Shown piece after piece: positions 41,228 to 50,503 of a stretch of DNA of 64,000 bases (its first letter is position 1; each line of letters opens with the position of its first letter). The notes below the pieces were generated by a model. It did no database searches. It saw nothing but the letters and a program-made list of their open reading frames with translations, and had not been told where the DNA came from. Source of the DNA: Pelomonas sp965229315 (GTDB taxonomy: Bacteria; Pseudomonadota; Gammaproteobacteria; Burkholderiales; Burkholderiaceae_C); assembly GCF_965229315.1 (NCBI RefSeq), contig NZ_CBDDJA010000001.1, forward strand, positions 310,001 to 374,000, read 5' to 3'. A program made the position numbers and the translations under genes.

Positions 41228-42715
41228 GTGATCACCGAACTCGAATTCCAGAGCCTCGCCAGCGAAGGCTACAACCGCATCCCGCTCATCAGCGAGGCGT
41301 TCGCGGACCTCGAAACACCGCTCTCCCTGTACCTCAAGCTGTGCGCGGGTGCCGGCCAGGGGCGCAACAGCTTCCTGCTCGAATCCGTCGTCGGCGGCGA
41401 GCGCTTCGGGCGCTACTCCTTCATCGGCCTGCCGGCGCGCACGCTGATCCGCGCGACGGGCAGCCTCAGCGAGGTGGTCACCGACGGCCAGGTCGTCGAG
41501 AGCCACGAGGGCAACCCGCTGGACTTCATCGCGGCCTACCAGGAGCGCATCAAGCCCAAGATCCCGAGCGGTCTGCCGCGCTTCTGCGGCGGCCTGGCCG
41601 GCTACTTCGGCTACGAGGCCGTGCGCGCCATCGAGAAGCGCCTGGCCGCCACGCACAAGGACGGCGGCCTGGGCACGCCCGACATCCTGCTGCTGCTGTC
41701 CGAAGAGATCGCCGTCATCGACAACCTGTCGGGGCGGCTGTACCTCATCGTCTGGGCCGACCCGCGCCAGCCCGAGGCCTTCTTCCGTGCGACCAAGCGC
41801 CTGACCGCGCTGCGCGACAAGCTGGGCTACTCGGTCAGCGTGCCGCGCGTGAGCCGCAGCGAGGCCCACCCGGTCACGCGCGGCTTCGCCAAGGCCGACT
41901 ACCTGGCCGCCGTCGCGAAGGCCAAGGACTACATCGCCGCAGGCGACCTGATGCAGGTGCAGGTGGGCCAGCGCATCTCCAAGCCCTACAAGGCCGAGCC
42001 CATCGCGCTGTACCGGGCGCTGCGGGCGCTGAACCCCAGCCCCTACATGTACTTCTACGACCTGGGCGACTTCCAGATCGTCGGCGCCAGCCCCGAGATC
42101 CTGGTGCGTGAAGAGCATGCCGCGGACGGCGCCCGCAAGGTGACGATCCGCCCGCTCGCCGGCACCCGCCCGCGCGGGTCGACACCCGAGCGCGACCTGG
42201 CCCTCGAAGCCGAGCTGCAGGCCGACCCCAAGGAGCGCGCCGAGCACCTGATGCTGATCGACCTGGCCCGCAATGACATCGGCCGCATCGCGCGCACCGG
42301 CAGCGTGAAGGTCACGCAGAGCTTCAGCGTGGAGCGCTACTCGCACGTGATGCACATCGTCTCCAACGTCGAAGGCGTGCTGCGGCCCGAGGTGGGCCAG
42401 CTCGATGTGCTCAAGGCCACCTTCCCCGCCGGCACGCTGACCGGCGCGCCCAAGGTGCGGGCGATGGAGCTGATCGACGAGCTGGAGCCGGTGCAGCGCG
42501 GCATCTACGGCGGCGCCTGCGGCTATCTCAGCTTTGCCGGCGACATGGACCTGGCGATCGCGATCCGCACCGGCATCATCAAGGACGGCACGCTGTACGT
42601 GCAGGCCGCGGCGGGTGTCGTGGCGGATTCAGTGCCCGAGCTGGAGTGGCAAGAGACCGAAGCGAAAGCGCGCGCCTTGCTGCGCGCCGCCGAACTCGTG
42701 GAAGAGGGGTTCTGA
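41228..42715 (+). CDS. trpE: Anthranilate synthase component I
   Basis: A 495-residue chorismate-using enzyme that makes anthranilate with ammonia supplied by TrpG, the first step of tryptophan synthesis. The N-terminal regulatory part carries ETPLSLYLKL and NSFLLESVVGGERFGRYSFIGL, the Trp-feedback pocket including the LLES element. The catalytic C-terminal half has MQVQVGQRIS, NPSPYMYFYDLGDFQIVGASPEILV, RPLAGTRPRG, LIDLARNDIGRI and FPAGTLTGAPKVRAMELIDELEP. The start is a GTG at 41228. Control is expected at two levels: feedback inhibition and the Trp-rich leader upstream. One base separates its stop from trpG. Confidence 0.97.
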   Translation: MITELEFQSLASEGYNRIPLISEAFADLETPLSLYLKLCAGAGQGRNSFLLESVVGGERFGRYSFIGLPARTLIRATGSLSEVVTDGQVVESHEGNPLDFIAAYQERIKPKIPSGLPRFCGGLAGYFGYEAVRAIEKRLAATHKDGGLGTPDILLLLSEEIAVIDNLSGRLYLIVWADPRQPEAFFRATKRLTALRDKLGYSVSVPRVSRSEAHPVTRGFAKADYLAAVAKAKDYIAAGDLMQVQVGQRISKPYKAEPIALYRALRALNPSPYMYFYDLGDFQIVGASPEILVREEHAADGARKVTIRPLAGTRPRGSTPERDLALEAELQADPKERAEHLMLIDLARNDIGRIARTGSVKVTQSFSVERYSHVMHIVSNVEGVLRPEVGQLDVLKATFPAGTLTGAPKVRAMELIDELEPVQRGIYGGACGYLSFAGDMDLAIAIRTGIIKDGTLYVQAAAGVVADSVPELEWQETEAKARALLRAAELVEEGF

Positions 42716-42716
42716 C

Positions 42717-43298
42717 ATGTTGCTCATGATCGACAACTACGACAGCTTCACGTTCAACCTCGTGCAGTACTTCGGCGAACTGGGCGCCGAAGTGAAGGTG
42801 GTGCGCAACGACGAGATCACGGTCGCCGAGATGGCCGCACTGGACCCCGACCACATCGTCTTCTCGCCCGGCCCCTGCACGCCCAACGAGGCGGGCGTGT
42901 GCGTGGAAGCCATCCGGCATTTCATCGGCAAGAAGCCGTTGCTGGGCGTGTGCCTGGGCCACCAGGCGATGGGCCAGGCGCTGGGCGGACGCATCATCCG
43001 CGCCCAGCGCCAGATGCACGGCAAGGCCAGCACGATCACGACTGACCAGCGCGGCGTCTACAGCGGCCTGCCCAAGGATTTTTCGGTGATCCGCTACCAC
43101 TCGCTGGTCATCGAGGAAGCCACCTGCCCTGCGGTGCTCGAGATCACCTCGCGCAGCGAGGACGGCGAGATCATGGGCGTGCGCCACCGCGAACTGGCCG
43201 GCACGGCCACGCCGCTGGAGGGCGTGCAGTTCCACCCCGAATCCATCCTCAGCGAGCATGGCCACGCGATGCTGCGCAACTTCCTGGAGATGAAATGA
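42717..43298 (+). CDS. trpG: Anthranilate synthase component II (glutamine amidotransferase)
   Basis: A 193-residue class I glutamine amidotransferase that delivers ammonia to TrpE. The catalytic triad is C79 in LGVCLGHQAMGQ and H173/E175 in VQFHPESIL. The oxyanion region FSPGPCTPNEAG (49-60) and NYDSFTFNLVQYFGELG at the start are diagnostic. In some bacteria the same subunit also serves PabB. It follows trpE by one base. After it the operon is interrupted by a palindrome-rich 168-base gap and ltaE. Confidence 0.97.
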   Translation: MLLMIDNYDSFTFNLVQYFGELGAEVKVVRNDEITVAEMAALDPDHIVFSPGPCTPNEAGVCVEAIRHFIGKKPLLGVCLGHQAMGQALGGRIIRAQRQMHGKASTITTDQRGVYSGLPKDFSVIRYHSLVIEEATCPAVLEITSRSEDGEIMGVRHRELAGTATPLEGVQFHPESILSEHGHAMLRNFLEMK

Positions 43299-43317
43299 CA
43301 GCCCCTCGCCCGGTCTT

Positions 43318-43423
43318 GCGCCGGCTGGACGCCGGCAAGCCCAGTCGGTCCCCCGAGGGGACGGCGATGCACGCAGCCTCAAGCTGCGTGCACATCGCCC
43401 GCGGGCCGGCTGGGGGCGGCCCG
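43318..43423. repeat. Cluster of palindromes between trpG and ltaE
   Basis: Four inverted repeats lie close together: CCGGC/GCCGG at 43321-43335, GTCCCC/GGGGAC at 43348-43362, a long one with 15- and 17-base arms (43363-43377 with 43383-43399, 2-base bulge), and CGGGCCG/CGGCCCG at 43402-43423. It resembles the GC-rich intergenic repeats common in Burkholderiales and may act as an mRNA-stability or partial-termination element inside the trp region. Confidence 0.65.
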
Positions 43424-43466
43424 GCGCTCGTCCCGCGCGCCTGCTTGCACGATCAGAGGCCTTGCC

Positions 43467-44519
43467 ATGACTGACTACGCGACTTTCGCGAACACAGCAT
43501 CGAATGCTCCGACAGTCGTCGACCTGCGCAGCGACACGGTCACCAAACCCACCGCTGCCATGCGCGAGGCCGTGGCCCGTGCGGTCGTTGGCGACGACGT
43601 CTTCGGCGACGACCCCACCGTCAACGCGCTGCAGGAGCGCGTGGCCGCGCTGCTGGGCAAGGAGGCTGCGCTCTTCATGCCCAGCGGCACGCAGAGCAAC
43701 CTGTGCGCGCTGCTGGCGCATTGCGGGCGCGGCGACGAGTACATCGTCGGCCAGATGGCCCACACCTACCGCTACGAAGGCGGGGGCGCGGCCGTGCTGG
43801 GCAGCATCCAGCCCCAGCCGCTGCCCAACCAGCCGGACGGCACGATACGGCTGGAGGACATCGCCGCCGCCATCAAGCCCGACGACCCGCACTTCGCGCG
43901 CACACGGCTGCTGGCGTTGGAGAACACCTGGGGCGGCAACGTGCTGTCCACGCAGTACACCAACGCGGCCTGCGACCTGGCCCATGCGCGCGGCCTTGCC
44001 ACGCACCTGGACGGCGCACGGCTCTTCAACGCCGCGGTGGCGTCGGGCCGCAGCGTGTCGGACCTGGCGCGGCCGTTCGACTCGGTGTCGATCTGCTTCA
44101 GCAAGGGCCTGGGCGCGCCCATCGGCTCGATGCTGGTCGGCTCGCGTGAGCTGATCCAGCGCGCCCACCGCGTGCGCAAGATGGTGGGCGGCGGCCTGCG
44201 CCAGGTCGGCCTGCTGGCGGCGGCGGCGGACCATGCGCTGACGCACCACGTCGCGCGCCTGGCCGATGACCACGCGCTGGCCAGGCGGCTGGCCGACGGC
44301 CTGGCCGCGCTGCCGGGCATCAGCCTCACACCACCGCAGACGAACATCGTCTTCGCGCAGGTCAGCGACGGCCGCGGCCCGGCGCTGATCGAGCACCTGA
44401 AGTCCCGCGGCGTGCTGGCGACCGGGCTGATCGGCCTGCGCTTCGTGACGCACCTGGACGTCGACGCGGCCGGCATCGACCATGCGATCAGCGTGACCCG
44501 CGAATTCCTGGCGGCCTGA
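43467..44519 (+). CDS. ltaE: Low-specificity L-threonine aldolase
   Basis: A 350-residue PLP enzyme that splits L-threonine or L-allo-threonine into glycine and acetaldehyde. The start VVDLRSDTVTKPTAAMREAVARAVVGDDVFGDDPTVNALQ is the family hallmark. The PLP lysine is K213 in SICFSKGLGAPIGSMLVGS, and the THLDGARLFNA block holds the pyridine-ring Asp. It lies between trpG and trpD in the same direction, with 2 bases to dinB, so it may be co-transcribed with the trp genes although it has no step in that pathway. Confidence 0.95.
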   Translation: MTDYATFANTASNAPTVVDLRSDTVTKPTAAMREAVARAVVGDDVFGDDPTVNALQERVAALLGKEAALFMPSGTQSNLCALLAHCGRGDEYIVGQMAHTYRYEGGGAAVLGSIQPQPLPNQPDGTIRLEDIAAAIKPDDPHFARTRLLALENTWGGNVLSTQYTNAACDLAHARGLATHLDGARLFNAAVASGRSVSDLARPFDSVSICFSKGLGAPIGSMLVGSRELIQRAHRVRKMVGGGLRQVGLLAAAADHALTHHVARLADDHALARRLADGLAALPGISLTPPQTNIVFAQVSDGRGPALIEHLKSRGVLATGLIGLRFVTHLDVDAAGIDHAISVTREFLAA

Positions 44520-44521
44520 CC

Positions 44522-45034
44522 ATGTCTTCATCCTCACTGCTGAGCTCGCTGTTCGAGCACAAGGCCTGGATAGACCCGCAGTTCTTCGACCAGCTCGCCA
44601 AGGTGGACGGCGCGGCCCACGCCGACGCCCACCACCAGGCACTGCGCATCCTGAACCACATCCACACGGTGGACCGCATCTGGGCCGGCCACCTGCGTGG
44701 CGAGCCGCACGGCCTCACCGGCACCAACACCGACGACACGCCCACGCCGGACGCGCTGCGCGCCGCGTTCGCGCAACTGGATGCCTGGTACCTGGACCAT
44801 GTGCGTTCGCTGAGCGACGCGCAGTTCGACGAGGTCATCACCTTCCGCTTCACCGACGGCGACGCGGGCCGCATGACGCGCGGCGAGATGCTGGCCCATG
44901 TCATCACGCACGGCAGCAACCACCGCGGCGCCGTGGGCGCCTGGCTGCGCCAGGCCGACGTGCCGCCGCCACGCGACCTGTTGACCCGCTACCTGCACCA
45001 ACACGAGCCCGAGCGCCGTTCGTCCGAGGTCTGA
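44522..45034 (+). CDS. DinB-family protein
   Basis: A 170-residue four-helix-bundle protein of the DinB/YfiT superfamily. Three metal-binding histidines are expected and are visible in ALRILNHIHTVDRIWAGHL and in the last bundle helix EMLAHVITHGSNHRGAVGAWLRQ. Family members are metal-dependent thiol S-transferases or simply damage-inducible proteins; the thiol cofactor of this one is unknown. It lies 2 bases after ltaE and 1 base before trpD, so it is embedded in the trp operon. Confidence 0.9.
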   Translation: MSSSSLLSSLFEHKAWIDPQFFDQLAKVDGAAHADAHHQALRILNHIHTVDRIWAGHLRGEPHGLTGTNTDDTPTPDALRAAFAQLDAWYLDHVRSLSDAQFDEVITFRFTDGDAGRMTRGEMLAHVITHGSNHRGAVGAWLRQADVPPPRDLLTRYLHQHEPERRSSEV

Positions 45035-45035
45035 C

Positions 45036-46069
<1,034 letters not shown>

Positions 46070-46073
<4 letters not shown>

Positions 46074-46864
46074 GCAGCGACATCCTGAACCGCATCGTCG
46101 AGGTCAAGTGGGAAGAAATCTCGGCGGCGAAGCTGAAGCGTTCGCTCGCCTCTCAGCGTGAAGAGGCCGAGGCGCGCAAGGCCGAGCGCCTGGGCTTCGA
46201 GCGCTCGCTGCGCGCCAGCATCGCGGCCGGCCACGCGGCCGTCATCGCGGAGATCAAGAAGGCCAGCCCCAGCAAGGGCGTGCTGCGCGAGGACTTCCAG
46301 CCCGCCGTGATCGCCGAGACCTACGCCCGCAACGGTGCGGCTGCCTTGAGCGTGCTGACCGACGAGCGCTTCTTCCAGGGCTCCGTCGCCTACCTGCAGC
46401 AGGCCCGCCTGGCCTGCGAACTGCCGGTGCTGCGCAAGGACTTCATGGTCGACGAGTACCAGGTCATGGAGGCCGGCGCGATGGGCGCGGACTGCATCCT
46501 GCTGATCGCCGCCTGCCTGGACGACGCGCAGCTGGCCGACCTGGAAGCCGCCGCGCATGCGCTGAAGCTCGACGTGCTCGTCGAGGTGCACGACGGCGCC
46601 GAGCTGGACCGTGCGCTGAAGCTGAAAACGCCGCTGGTGGGCATCAACAACCGCAACCTGCGCACCTTCGACGTGACGCTGGACACCACGCTGTCTCTGC
46701 TGCCCCGCGTGCCGGCCGACCGGCTGCTGGTGACCGAGTCCGGCATCCTGGGCGCTGCCGACGTGAAGCGCATGCGCGACGCCAACGTGCACGCCTTCCT
46801 CGTCGGCGAGGCGTTCATGCGCGCGCCCGACCCCGGTCAAGCGCTGGCAAACTTGTTCGGATGA
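46070..46864 (+). CDS. trpC: Indole-3-glycerol phosphate synthase
   Basis: A 264-residue TIM-barrel enzyme closing the indole ring: carboxyphenylamino-deoxyribulose phosphate to indole-3-glycerol phosphate. Motifs are VIAEIKKASPSKG with the catalytic lysine, VLRKDFMVDEYQVMEA, LVGINNRNLRTFDVTL and LLVTESGI. The start is a GTG at 46070 overlapping the trpD stop; this fits the normal N-terminus SDILNRIVEVK. It is not fused to TrpF, as usual in Betaproteobacteria. It overlaps ung by ATGA. Confidence 0.97.
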
Positions 46865-47559
46865 AGCTGCCTCTGGACCTGCCTGACACCGACTGGCGCC
46901 CTGTCGTCGACGCCTGGGCCGCGTCGCCTGCGGGCCAGCGGCTGGAAGCCTTCCTCGAAGAACGCGCCGCGGCCGGCGCCACGGTCTACCCGCCCGAGCC
47001 GCTGCGGGCGCTGACACTCACGCCGCTGTCGCAGACCCGCGTCGTCATCCTCGGCCAGGACCCGTACCACGGCCCCGGGCAGGCCGAGGGGCTGTCCTTC
47101 AGCGTGCCGCCCGGCGTGCCGCTGCCGCCCAGCCTGCGCAACATCTTCAAGGAGATCCAGCGCGACCTGGGCAAACCGTTCCCCGCGAACGGCAGCCTGG
47201 TGCGCTGGGCCGAAGGCGGCACGTTGCTGCTGAACGCGGTGCTGACCGTGGAAGACGGCCAGCCCGCCAGCCACGCCAACCGCGGCTGGGAGGCGCTGAC
47301 CGACGCGCTCATCCAGGCGGCCGCGGAAGACGCCGCGCCCAAGGTCTTCATGCTGTGGGGCAGCTACGCGCAGGCCAAGGCGCCACTGATCGAGGCCGCT
47401 CACCAGGGCCACCTCGTGCTGAAGGCCAACCATCCGTCGCCGCTGTCCGCGCTGAAGCCGCCGCGCCCCTTCATCGGCTGCGGCCATTTCTCGACGGCCA
47501 AGGCCTGGCTGGAAGCCCGGGGCCGTGGCGCGCCGCGCGCCAGGGTCAACGCGGGCTGA
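46861..47559 (+). CDS. ung: Uracil-DNA glycosylase
   Basis: A 232-residue family 1 UDG that removes uracil from DNA. The catalytic water-activating motif is VVILGQDPYHGPGQAEGLSFSV (D67, H70), and the DNA-intercalation loop NHPSPLSA is near the C-terminus. The uracil-stacking Phe lies in SFSV. The ATG overlaps the trpC stop, so this repair gene is translated from the trp operon mRNA, a conserved arrangement in the order. Confidence 0.96.
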   Translation: MKLPLDLPDTDWRPVVDAWAASPAGQRLEAFLEERAAAGATVYPPEPLRALTLTPLSQTRVVILGQDPYHGPGQAEGLSFSVPPGVPLPPSLRNIFKEIQRDLGKPFPANGSLVRWAEGGTLLLNAVLTVEDGQPASHANRGWEALTDALIQAAAEDAAPKVFMLWGSYAQAKAPLIEAAHQGHLVLKANHPSPLSALKPPRPFIGCGHFSTAKAWLEARGRGAPRARVNAG

Positions 47560-47653
47560 CCCGGGCTGGCCGCGATATGCGCTTCCTGCGACCTGCATAA
47601 ATGGTTCCCGTGGGTTGCCTGTCCCCCACGCAGGGGACTAACACGCCTATCCG

Positions 47654-47683
47654 TTGACCCCGGTGCGGGCACGCCTGTAAGGT
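47654..47683 (+). promoter_or_regulatory. Sigma70-like promoter of the PEP-CTERM gene
   Basis: TTGACC (47654-47659) and TAAGGT (47678-47683) are 18 bases apart, 51 bases before the start codon. GAAGGAGTGAGGA precedes the ATG. The match is good but untested. Confidence 0.5.
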
Positions 47684-47733
47684 CGGGCGTGATCGATCGA
47701 TTTGGCGGTCGGCAACCTTTGAAGGAGTGAGGA

Positions 47734-48264
47734 ATGAACAGATTTCTGATGAAACGCATGGGCTCGCTGCTGCTGGCCGGCGCCGCGCTGCTGGCGGCCG
47801 GTGTGGCGCGCGCCGACACGCTGTGGAACTGGTCGTACAGCGGCGACGGCGTCACGGCGTCCGGCACCTTCACGACCGCCGGCAACGCGCTGGTGCCGGA
47901 AGACATCCTGAGCTTCACCGGCACGCGCAACGGCACCACCATCCTGGGCCTGGTGCCGCTGGACAGCGACAGCAACTTCGTCTACGACAACCAGTTCACC
48001 CGCATCGCGCCCTACTTCAGCGAACCCGGCATCCTGTATGACATCGGCGGCGGCACGGCGGACTCCCACATCAACATCTACTGGGACTCCGCCGACGGCC
48101 TGATCCATGACCTGCAGGTCGATCCGACCGAGTCGTTCGTCATCGACACCGTCGTCACCTTCTCGGTGAGCGCCGTGCCCGAGCCGGCCACCTACGCCTT
48201 CATGGCGCTGGGCTTGGTCGCCGTCGGTGCGGTGGCACGCCGCCGTCGCGCCCCTGACGCCTGA
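47734..48264 (+). CDS. PEP-CTERM-sorted secreted protein
   Basis: A 176-residue exported protein. The signal peptide covers residues 1-27 (ending VARADT). The mature beta-rich part (about 28-148) has no family I recognise. The C-terminal sorting signal is VPEPATYAFMALGLVAVGAVARRRR: the PEP motif, one hydrophobic helix and a basic tail. Exosortase (EpsH/XrtA) is expected to cut at PEP and attach the protein to the cell envelope or exopolysaccharide; no exosortase gene is in this window. It has its own promoter and a strong terminator, so it is monocistronic. Confidence 0.9.
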   Translation: MNRFLMKRMGSLLLAGAALLAAGVARADTLWNWSYSGDGVTASGTFTTAGNALVPEDILSFTGTRNGTTILGLVPLDSDSNFVYDNQFTRIAPYFSEPGILYDIGGGTADSHINIYWDSADGLIHDLQVDPTESFVIDTVVTFSVSAVPEPATYAFMALGLVAVGAVARRRRAPDA

Positions 48265-48284
48265 CGCCTGCGCCGCTTCGATCA

Positions 48285-48317
48285 CTGCGGGCCGGGTCAC
48301 CGGCGCCGCAGTTTTTT
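48285..48317 (+). terminator. Rho-independent terminator after the PEP-CTERM gene
   Basis: A GC-rich stem CTGCGGGCCGG/CCGGCGCCGCAG with one bulged base and loop GTCA is followed by TTTTTT. Confidence 0.88.
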
Positions 48318-48473
48318 CATGCCGCGGCACGTTGCATGAGCGCCGATTGTTCCGCCGGCAGCAACTCGCCGTTCTGTTTCACCGTCTTTTTCATCGGCCC
48401 GCGAATACCTAAAGTGACAACCTGTCGGCACACCCCATCGCCTACCGAGCGGGTGCCGACCAGGAGCCGTCAC

Positions 48474-48635
48474 ATGAACAACAACACACGATCCCTTTTC
48501 ACGATGATCACCGCCGCGACCGCCGTCACGGCGCTGGCGGCGGGCATGGTGCTGGCGATCAGCGCACCGGCGCCTGCGGCCGAGGACTTCGGCCAGGCCG
48601 CCGTCATCGTCACCGCCAGCAACGACGGCGCCTGA
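48474..48635 (+). CDS. 53-residue exported small protein
   Basis: Starts MNNNTRSLFTMITAATAVTALAAG with AGGAG 8 bases before the ATG. A hydrophobic signal-type helix (about residues 8-29) ends near APAPAAED, leaving a mature peptide of only about 20 residues (DFGQAAVIVTASNDGA). The short VIVTA segment is reminiscent of small exported proteins I recall from other Burkholderiales, but I cannot name a family. It sits alone between a terminator and a convergent LysR gene. Confidence 0.65.
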   Translation: MNNNTRSLFTMITAATAVTALAAGMVLAISAPAPAAEDFGQAAVIVTASNDGA

Positions 48636-48641
48636 GCCCGT

Positions 48642-49574
48642 TCAGGCCGTACAGCGCATCTTCACGCCGCCCAGCGCCTCGCGGCCGATCAGCTCCACCA
48701 CCCAGTCGACGAACACCCGCAGCTTGCTGCTGAGGTGCCGGTTGGGCGGGTAGACCACATACACGGGCACCGGGTCGGTGTCCCAGTCCTCCAGCACACG
48801 CACCAGCTCGCCGCTCTTGAGCAGCGGCCCGGCCATGAAGCAGGTCACCTGCACGGCGCCCAGATGGGCCAGGCCGGCATTCAGGTAGGCGTTCGCATCG
48901 TTGACGGCCAGCACGTGGTTGCCGATCACCTCCACCACCTCGTCGCCACGGCGGAACGTGTCGCCGACGACCTTGCCCGTGCGCGCCGAGAAATAGCCCA
49001 CCATGCGGTGCGGCGCCTCGCCCAGCTCGCGCGGGTGCGACAGCGGCCCGTGGCGGCGCAGGTACTCCGGCGTCGCGCAGGTGATGAAGCGGAACTCGCC
49101 GATGCGCCGCGCCACCAAGCTCTGGTCGGTCAGCTCCCCGCCGCGGATGACGCAGTCGACGTTGTCGCCGAGCAGGTCCACCGGGCGGTCGCTGACCCCC
49201 ATCTCGATCTGGATGTCCGGGTACTTGGCGTAGAAGTCCGGCAGGTGCGGAATGATCATCTCGCGGCCCACGACGCCCGGCACGTCGATGCGGATGCGCC
49301 CGCGCGGCGTCACGCGCGCCTGGTTCATGCTGCCTTCCAGCTCCTCCAGGTCGCCCAGCAGCCGCATCGCGCGTTCGTAGTAGGCGGCGCCGTCGGGCGT
49401 CACCGTCACGCGGCGCGTGGTGCGGTTCAGCAGCTTGGTGCGCAGGTGCGTTTCCAGCGTCTGGATCAGGCGCGTGACGGTGGCCTTGGGCAGGTCCAGC
49501 GAGTCGGCGGCCTTGGTGAAGGTGCCGGCCTCGACGACCCGCACGAAGGCTTGCATGGCTTGGAGTCGGTCCAT
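48642..49574 (-). CDS. LysR-family transcriptional regulator
   Basis: A 310-residue LysR regulator. The winged helix covers residues 1-60 (MDRLQAMQAFVRVVEAGTFTKAADSLDLPKATVTRLIQTLE, LLNRTTRRVTVTPDG). The co-inducer domain follows from about 90 (GRIRIDVPGVVGREMIIPHLPDFYAKYPDIQIEMGVSDRPVDLLGDNVDCVIRGG), of the CrgA-like subgroup. ATG 49574 is at the family start. It is divergent from the hydrolase-like gene and RND operon, so it probably controls them. Confidence 0.92.
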   Translation of the reverse strand: MDRLQAMQAFVRVVEAGTFTKAADSLDLPKATVTRLIQTLETHLRTKLLNRTTRRVTVTPDGAAYYERAMRLLGDLEELEGSMNQARVTPRGRIRIDVPGVVGREMIIPHLPDFYAKYPDIQIEMGVSDRPVDLLGDNVDCVIRGGELTDQSLVARRIGEFRFITCATPEYLRRHGPLSHPRELGEAPHRMVGYFSARTGKVVGDTFRRGDEVVEVIGNHVLAVNDANAYLNAGLAHLGAVQVTCFMAGPLLKSGELVRVLEDWDTDPVPVYVVYPPNRHLSSKLRVFVDWVVELIGREALGGVKMRCTA

Positions 49575-49661
49575 CGTCGTCAGCGGAGTTGAACGTGGCC
49601 ACCAAAGGCCGCGGGAATTCGATTGTTCCACGCACAAGAAAAGTGAGTCCCTTTCAGGGCC

Positions 49662-49690
49662 GTTTATCTGCGAGCAACCAATGTTTATCT
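49662..49690 (+). promoter_or_regulatory. Direct repeat GTTTATCT, 21-bp period, before the RND operon
   Basis: GTTTATCT occurs at 49662-49669 and 49683-49690, two helical turns apart, in the AT-richer gap between lysR and the efflux operon. It is a candidate binding site for the LysR protein or another activator. Confidence 0.45.
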
Positions 49691-49698
49691 TTCGGGTC

Positions 49699-50481
49699 AT
49701 GGACAACATGGCCCCATCGCCTTTGCGCCTCGGCCCCAACCCGGGATTGAACGCCTGCCTCTACCCCGCCCGCCAGCCACTGGCTGGCGGCGGCCACGCG
49801 TTGCTGCTGTTCCTGCACGCCGGCACCTTCACCGCAGGCTCCTGCGAGGCGGCCGCGGCGCGTTGCGCATTGCTGGCCGACGCGGGCGCCACCGTCGTCG
49901 CGCTGGACTACCCGCTCGCCCCCGAGCACCCCTTCCCCGCCAGCCTGGTGGCAGCGTTCGAGGCGCTGCAGGCGCTGGCCGCCAAGCCGGCCCGGTTCAC
50001 CGGCAGTGCGCAGACGGCGCTGTTTGTGGCCGGCGAAGAAGCCGGCGGCAACATCGCCGCGGCGCTGGCGCTGATGGCCCGCGACCAGCGCGCGCCCAAG
50101 CTGGCGGGCCAGTTGCTGATCTCGCCCATGCTGGACCCGCAACTCGGCAGCGCCTCCATGCGCGAGGGCGAATGCGGCGACAGCCAGTGCATCTATGCCA
50201 AGGGCTGGCAGGCCTACCTGGGCGACTGCACCCGCGCCGACCACCCCTACGCCGCGCCGCTGAACGCCAGCCGCCTCGCGGGCCTGGCGCCGGCCCTGGT
50301 GCTCAGCGTCGCCGGCCACCCGCTCAATGACGAATCGCGCCGCTATGCGGATGCGCTGCGCGAACACGGCGGCGCCGCCCGCGACCTCACGCTGGCCGCC
50401 ATCGCGGCGGACCAGGTGCTGGCGCCCGTCCACGACTTCCTCAGCGAGGCCACCGGCCGCGCGCTCTCGAATCTTGCCTGA
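49699..50481 (+). CDS. Alpha/beta-hydrolase fold-3 protein lacking the catalytic serine
   Basis: A 260-residue protein of the hormone-sensitive-lipase (fold-3) group. The fold is clear: ALLLFLHAGTFTAGS, VVALDYPLAPEHPFPASL, and an NDESRRYADALREHG helix with VLAPVHDF near the end. The oxyanion HGGG is HAGT (40-43), and the nucleophile elbow, normally GDSAGG, is G112-E-E-A-G-G, so Glu114 replaces the Ser. It should not work as an esterase. ATG codons at 49681 and 49708 are alternative starts. It leads the RND operon, 22 bases before the adaptor gene. Confidence 0.8.
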   Translation: MDNMAPSPLRLGPNPGLNACLYPARQPLAGGGHALLLFLHAGTFTAGSCEAAAARCALLADAGATVVALDYPLAPEHPFPASLVAAFEALQALAAKPARFTGSAQTALFVAGEEAGGNIAAALALMARDQRAPKLAGQLLISPMLDPQLGSASMREGECGDSQCIYAKGWQAYLGDCTRADHPYAAPLNASRLAGLAPALVLSVAGHPLNDESRRYADALREHGGAARDLTLAAIAADQVLAPVHDFLSEATGRALSNLA

Positions 50482-50503
50482 CCCCTGCTCGGAGAAACAA
50501 CAA

